The notes below the pieces were generated by a model. The model had not been told where the DNA came from. It did no database searches and was given only the letters and a program-made list of their open reading frames with translations. Positions 5,775 through 7,847 of a stretch of 7,847 bases of DNA are shown piece after piece. The DNA is from Deltaproteobacteria bacterium. GTDB lineage: Bacteria > Desulfobacterota > Desulfobacteria > Desulfobacterales > Desulfosalsimonadaceae. Within the stretch, counting starts at the first letter, position 1. Each line of letters begins with the position of its first letter. The stretch covers positions 1 to 7,847 of the forward strand of contig JAJRPH010000307.1 in assembly GCA_024280875.1 (NCBI GenBank), read 5' to 3'. The position numbers were made by a program, and so were the translations under genes.

Positions 5775-6701
5775 TTATTTTGAAGTTTCTACTTCTTTAC
5801 AGTACCAATCATAAGTCCTTTGCATTCCGTCTATCAGTGACATGTAAGTAAAACCCAACACCTGCCGAATCAGATCGCAGGAATAGATCAAATGGCTGTC
5901 TAAGGGAAAAGGCAGCGGAATCCTGTTTTGATCAATTTCAATCACGCTCATGGATTGTTTGGGTATCGCACGGTCAGTGACACATTCAAGAATTTCAATC
6001 AGCCGACCGTATGAAACCAGCTCCGGAGCATTTAAATTAAATGTCTTGTTGTATGTGTCCGGATTTCCCATGCACAAAACAATAATCCGGGCCGCATCCC
6101 ATACGGAAACAAATTGAAAAAGCGCCAGGTCGTTATCAGGTATCACTGCCAATTGGCCTTTCCGGATCAAATCAAAAAAATAGCTCTCCCGAGGGGCGTA
6201 ATTATATTTGCCGTAAATAATGCCCGGCCGAAGACAGGTAAAGGGAATAAGATTATGTTTACAATGCATTGCCATGGTTTTCTCAGCCAGCAATTTCTGG
6301 TATCCGTAATCTGCGGCAGGGCCAAGTTCGGGCTGAGGGCCGGTTAATGTGGGAGATCCCTCTTTGATGGGGAGAGCTTTTGTTGGTGCATAGACGGAAA
6401 CCGTACTGATAAAAAAATAATGCTTGATATTTTTTGGCGGCAGAACGAGAAACAGGTTGCTTATGTCCTGTGGCGTATACGCGCAAAAGTCGATTACACC
6501 ATGCCATGATAATTTTGGAAGAAGCGCTTTTAGAGTGGTGATATCGTTTCGATCACTTTCAATTTCCACAACCCCGTTTATGTTTAATGGACGGTTCCCC
6601 CGGTTTACCACGTATATCCGGTAGTCATTATTCTGGGCCAGAGTCTCAACAAAAACCCTGCCGAGAAAAAAACTCCCGCCGATAACCAATAAATTTTTCA
6701 T
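5775..6701 (-). CDS. NAD(P)-dependent epimerase/dehydratase-family protein (extended SDR, atypical Rossmann loop)
   Basis: A 308-residue extended short-chain dehydrogenase/reductase-like protein acting on an unknown substrate. The dinucleotide loop is IGGSFFLGR (7-15), with Phe at the position that is usually the middle glycine of GxxGxxG. VVNRGNRP (31-38) follows the second strand, as in the CSP41-like epimerase branch, where NRG contacts the cofactor phosphate. GVIDFCAYTPQDI (68-80) is also typical of that branch. The active-site region has STVSVY (99-104) and YGYQK (132-136), a Y-x3-K. LRPGIIYG follows as in extended SDRs. ATG 6701 is supported by AAAGG 5 nt upstream and by the immediate start of the Rossmann strand; a longer frame from 6815 overlaps the DUF4037 gene and is rejected. 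It starts 16 nt after the DUF4037 stop and ends 12 nt before DUF4125. It could be a sugar-nucleotide enzyme, an acyl-CoA-linked dehydrogenase or a non-catalytic RNA/nucleotide binder. Confidence 0.85.
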   Translation of the reverse strand: MKNLLVIGGSFFLGRVFVETLAQNNDYRIYVVNRGNRPLNINGVVEIESDRNDITTLKALLPKLSWHGVIDFCAYTPQDISNLFLVLPPKNIKHYFFISTVSVYAPTKALPIKEGSPTLTGPQPELGPAADYGYQKLLAEKTMAMHCKHNLIPFTCLRPGIIYGKYNYAPRESYFFDLIRKGQLAVIPDNDLALFQFVSVWDAARIIVLCMGNPDTYNKTFNLNAPELVSYGRLIEILECVTDRAIPKQSMSVIEIDQNRIPLPFPLDSHLIYSCDLIRQVLGFTYMSLIDGMQRTYDWYCKEVETSK

Positions 6702-6717
6702 ATGTACCTTTTTTTTG

Positions 6718-7593
6718 TTATCCAACCCAGACGTTTCGATCACGCAATATTTTATCCTCAATCCGGTTCTGAATAGTCGGTCCGTGGTCAGGTAGGAATG
6801 AACTCTCGTTGTCACTGAGCTCCTGGTTTTTCAACTCTTTGATAACAGTTACGCACATCCCCTCGACCCGCTTGATTTTTGCCCTATGATCGGATTCGGA
6901 TATCAGCGCTTCAATCTCTCTGTAAACCCAATCGCCTAAAATCGGGAGGTCCTTCACCGCCCGGTGCATCCATTTATAAAACGGAGCATATTTTCTATTT
7001 AAAAGAAATATAAGTGACATGAGGTCAGCACAAAATTTGGTTTCAGCATATTGGGCAGCAAAATATTCGCCTCGCTGGACACACCGCAGGAAATTATATT
7101 GCCCGGCTTGCCCGATGGTCATACAGCGCGATGCGATCTTTTTAAGCCTGACATCCTCAGGATAGAAATTAAGCAAAGCCTCACGACGGCGGGTAAACTC
7201 CTTGAGCGGGTCCCAAAAAACCTTCCCATTCGTACAGGCCGCCAGATTATTTTCCGGAATGAGCATCCAATCATTAAGGTCTGACGGCAAATGATCGAAC
7301 CCGATAAATTTCCGGTAAAATTGACTGATTTCAAAAACACCGATCCGTTCATCGCCCCATTGGCTTTTTTCCCTTGGACCAAAACCGTCAAAAGACTGCG
7401 TTAATCCAGCCACCGCCACCTTTAATCCGCTGCCAATTTTTTCGAAATCTTCGAAACTTAACCATAAACAGAACCCAGGCCCCCAGTCATGATCCCGGGA
7501 GAAGCTGTCATCAAACCCGAAACACTCGGAACCGTCCCCAACCAGACCGACCGCAATGCGATCGATATAGTCAATAAACTTTTCGCGGAGCAT
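6718..7593 (-). CDS. DUF4037 nucleotidyltransferase-like protein; N-terminus probably incomplete as written
   Basis: From ATG 7593 the protein has 291 residues. VGDGSECFGFDDSFSRDHDW (18-37) carries a Gly-Ser (21-22) followed by Asp34-x-Asp36, the GS...DxD metal-binding signature of the nucleotidyltransferase fold, and SRDHDWGPGFCLWL is characteristic of DUF4037. The rest is helical with Trp- and aromatic-rich segments; no membrane segment is seen. Homology-like sequence continues upstream of ATG 7593 (GLELSETCFQEVGFP), right back to a TAA at 7639-7641. That TAA directly follows ATG 7644, which has a strong GGGAG Shine-Dalgarno. The natural start therefore seems to be ATG 7644 with a stop as codon 2, leaving ATG 7593 as the only usable ATG, weakly served by AGGAAG 11 nt upstream. 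It lies between a TPR gene and the SDR. The target nucleotide and acceptor are unknown. Confidence 0.75.
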   Translation of the reverse strand: MLREKFIDYIDRIAVGLVGDGSECFGFDDSFSRDHDWGPGFCLWLSFEDFEKIGSGLKVAVAGLTQSFDGFGPREKSQWGDERIGVFEISQFYRKFIGFDHLPSDLNDWMLIPENNLAACTNGKVFWDPLKEFTRRREALLNFYPEDVRLKKIASRCMTIGQAGQYNFLRCVQRGEYFAAQYAETKFCADLMSLIFLLNRKYAPFYKWMHRAVKDLPILGDWVYREIEALISESDHRAKIKRVEGMCVTVIKELKNQELSDNESSFLPDHGPTIQNRIEDKILRDRNVWVG

Positions 7594-7630
7594 GGGGAAT
7601 CCGACTTCCTGAAAACATGTCTCTGATAAT

Positions 7631-7847
7631 TCAAGCCCTTACATATCTTCTCGCTCCCTTTTTAATACCGGATAAAACTGATATATTCTTTTCAACCAGC
7701 CGGGCCCTTTCCTCCATATTCAATTCCTCATACAGGGCTTTGGCCTTGTAAAACCATTCAAGGGCCGGCTTGAATTCCTTTTTTTGAGTCAGGATATATC
7801 CGATATCGGTGTATTGATCAGCAAGTCCGGACTTATCCCCCTGTAAT
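7631..7847 (-). CDS. TPR-repeat protein, C-terminal part (partial at the window edge)
   Basis: The last 71 codons of a gene entering from the right edge. GDKSGLADQYTDIGYILTQ (3-21) and KKEFKPALEWFYKAKALYEE (22-41) form a tetratricopeptide repeat of the type seen in long TPR proteins: helix A with LADxYxxIGxI, helix B with ALEWFxKAKALYEEL. A basic tail (IKKGARRYVRA) ends at TGA 7631. TPRs act as protein-binding scaffolds in the cytoplasm; no enzymatic domain is visible in this fragment. The stop lies 14 nt inside the segment starting at ATG 7644, so it overlaps the likely original DUF4037 start, as in a tightly packed operon. What lies N-terminal is unknown. Confidence 0.8.
   Translation of the reverse strand, partial: LQGDKSGLADQYTDIGYILTQKKEFKPALEWFYKAKALYEELNMEERARLVEKNISVLSGIKKGARRYVRA
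7639..7644 (-). other. Start-stop dicodon ATG-TAA at the apparent start of the DUF4037 gene
   Basis: Minus-strand ATG (7644-7642) is followed at once by TAA (7641-7639). GGGAG at 7654-7658 is 9 nt upstream, so a ribosome should initiate here. The frame reopens immediately and runs without a stop to the end of DUF4037. A single change from AAA to TAA in codon 2 would explain it, as would a sequencing error. Confidence 0.6.

Noticed and set aside
6702..6815. N-terminal extension of the SDR to ATG 6815
   Set aside because: It overlaps the DUF4037 coding end, and the Rossmann strand begins right at ATG 6701 with AAAGG upstream.
1..7847. CRISPR array, insertion sequence, tRNA or rRNA
   Set aside because: No regularly spaced repeats, transposase-like ORF, terminal inverted repeats or cloverleaf-like segments were seen on either strand by eye.

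Overview
The window reads as an anaerobic, hydrocarbon-degrading bacterium, most plausibly a sulfate-reducing Desulfobacterota (Deltaproteobacteria) relative. That rests on a three-gene block for a fumarate-adding glycyl radical enzyme (benzylsuccinate / alkylsuccinate / naphthylmethylsuccinate synthase type), a near-consensus sigma-54 promoter in front of it, and moderate GC content. The taxonomic call is inference from gene content, not from a marker gene. Every gene I can support is on the minus strand, so transcription runs from high to low coordinates.

Right half (7847 to 3524), in order of transcription: the C-terminal end of a TPR protein; a DUF4037 nucleotidyltransferase-like protein; an NAD(P)-dependent epimerase/SDR; a DUF4125 protein; and an acyl-CoA carboxyltransferase of the PccB/MmdA type. 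Gaps are short (12 to 73 nt) and the first two genes abut or overlap, so this looks like one operon. It combines an uncharacterised nucleotidyltransferase-TPR-DUF4125 group with two metabolic enzymes, and I know of no assigned function for it. The DUF4037 gene has an oddity: the only well-placed start codon (ATG with a strong Shine-Dalgarno) is followed immediately by TAA, although the family-like N-terminus continues just after that stop.

Middle (3523 to 3028): about 500 bases with no convincing gene. It holds a 9-bp inverted repeat just past the carboxyltransferase, an A6T6 tract, a 6-bp-arm inverted repeat suitable for an activator, and a TGGCACG-N4-TTGA sigma-54-like promoter pointing at the activase. 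This is the control region of the glycyl radical operon.

Left part (3027 to 1): activase (D), small iron-sulfur gamma subunit (C, too short for ordinary ORF calling) and the first 576 codons of the catalytic alpha subunit (A), i.e. the D-C-A order of bss-type operons. The alpha gene runs off the left edge; its glycyl radical end and the beta subunit gene should lie beyond. The activase would use S-adenosylmethionine to install the glycyl radical on alpha, and alpha would add a hydrocarbon to fumarate with gamma (and beta) as accessory subunits. If the substrate is an alkane, the succinate adduct would later be rearranged and decarboxylated at the CoA level, a step the neighbouring carboxyltransferase could serve; if it is an arene, the carboxyltransferase may be unrelated. 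The window alone does not decide this.
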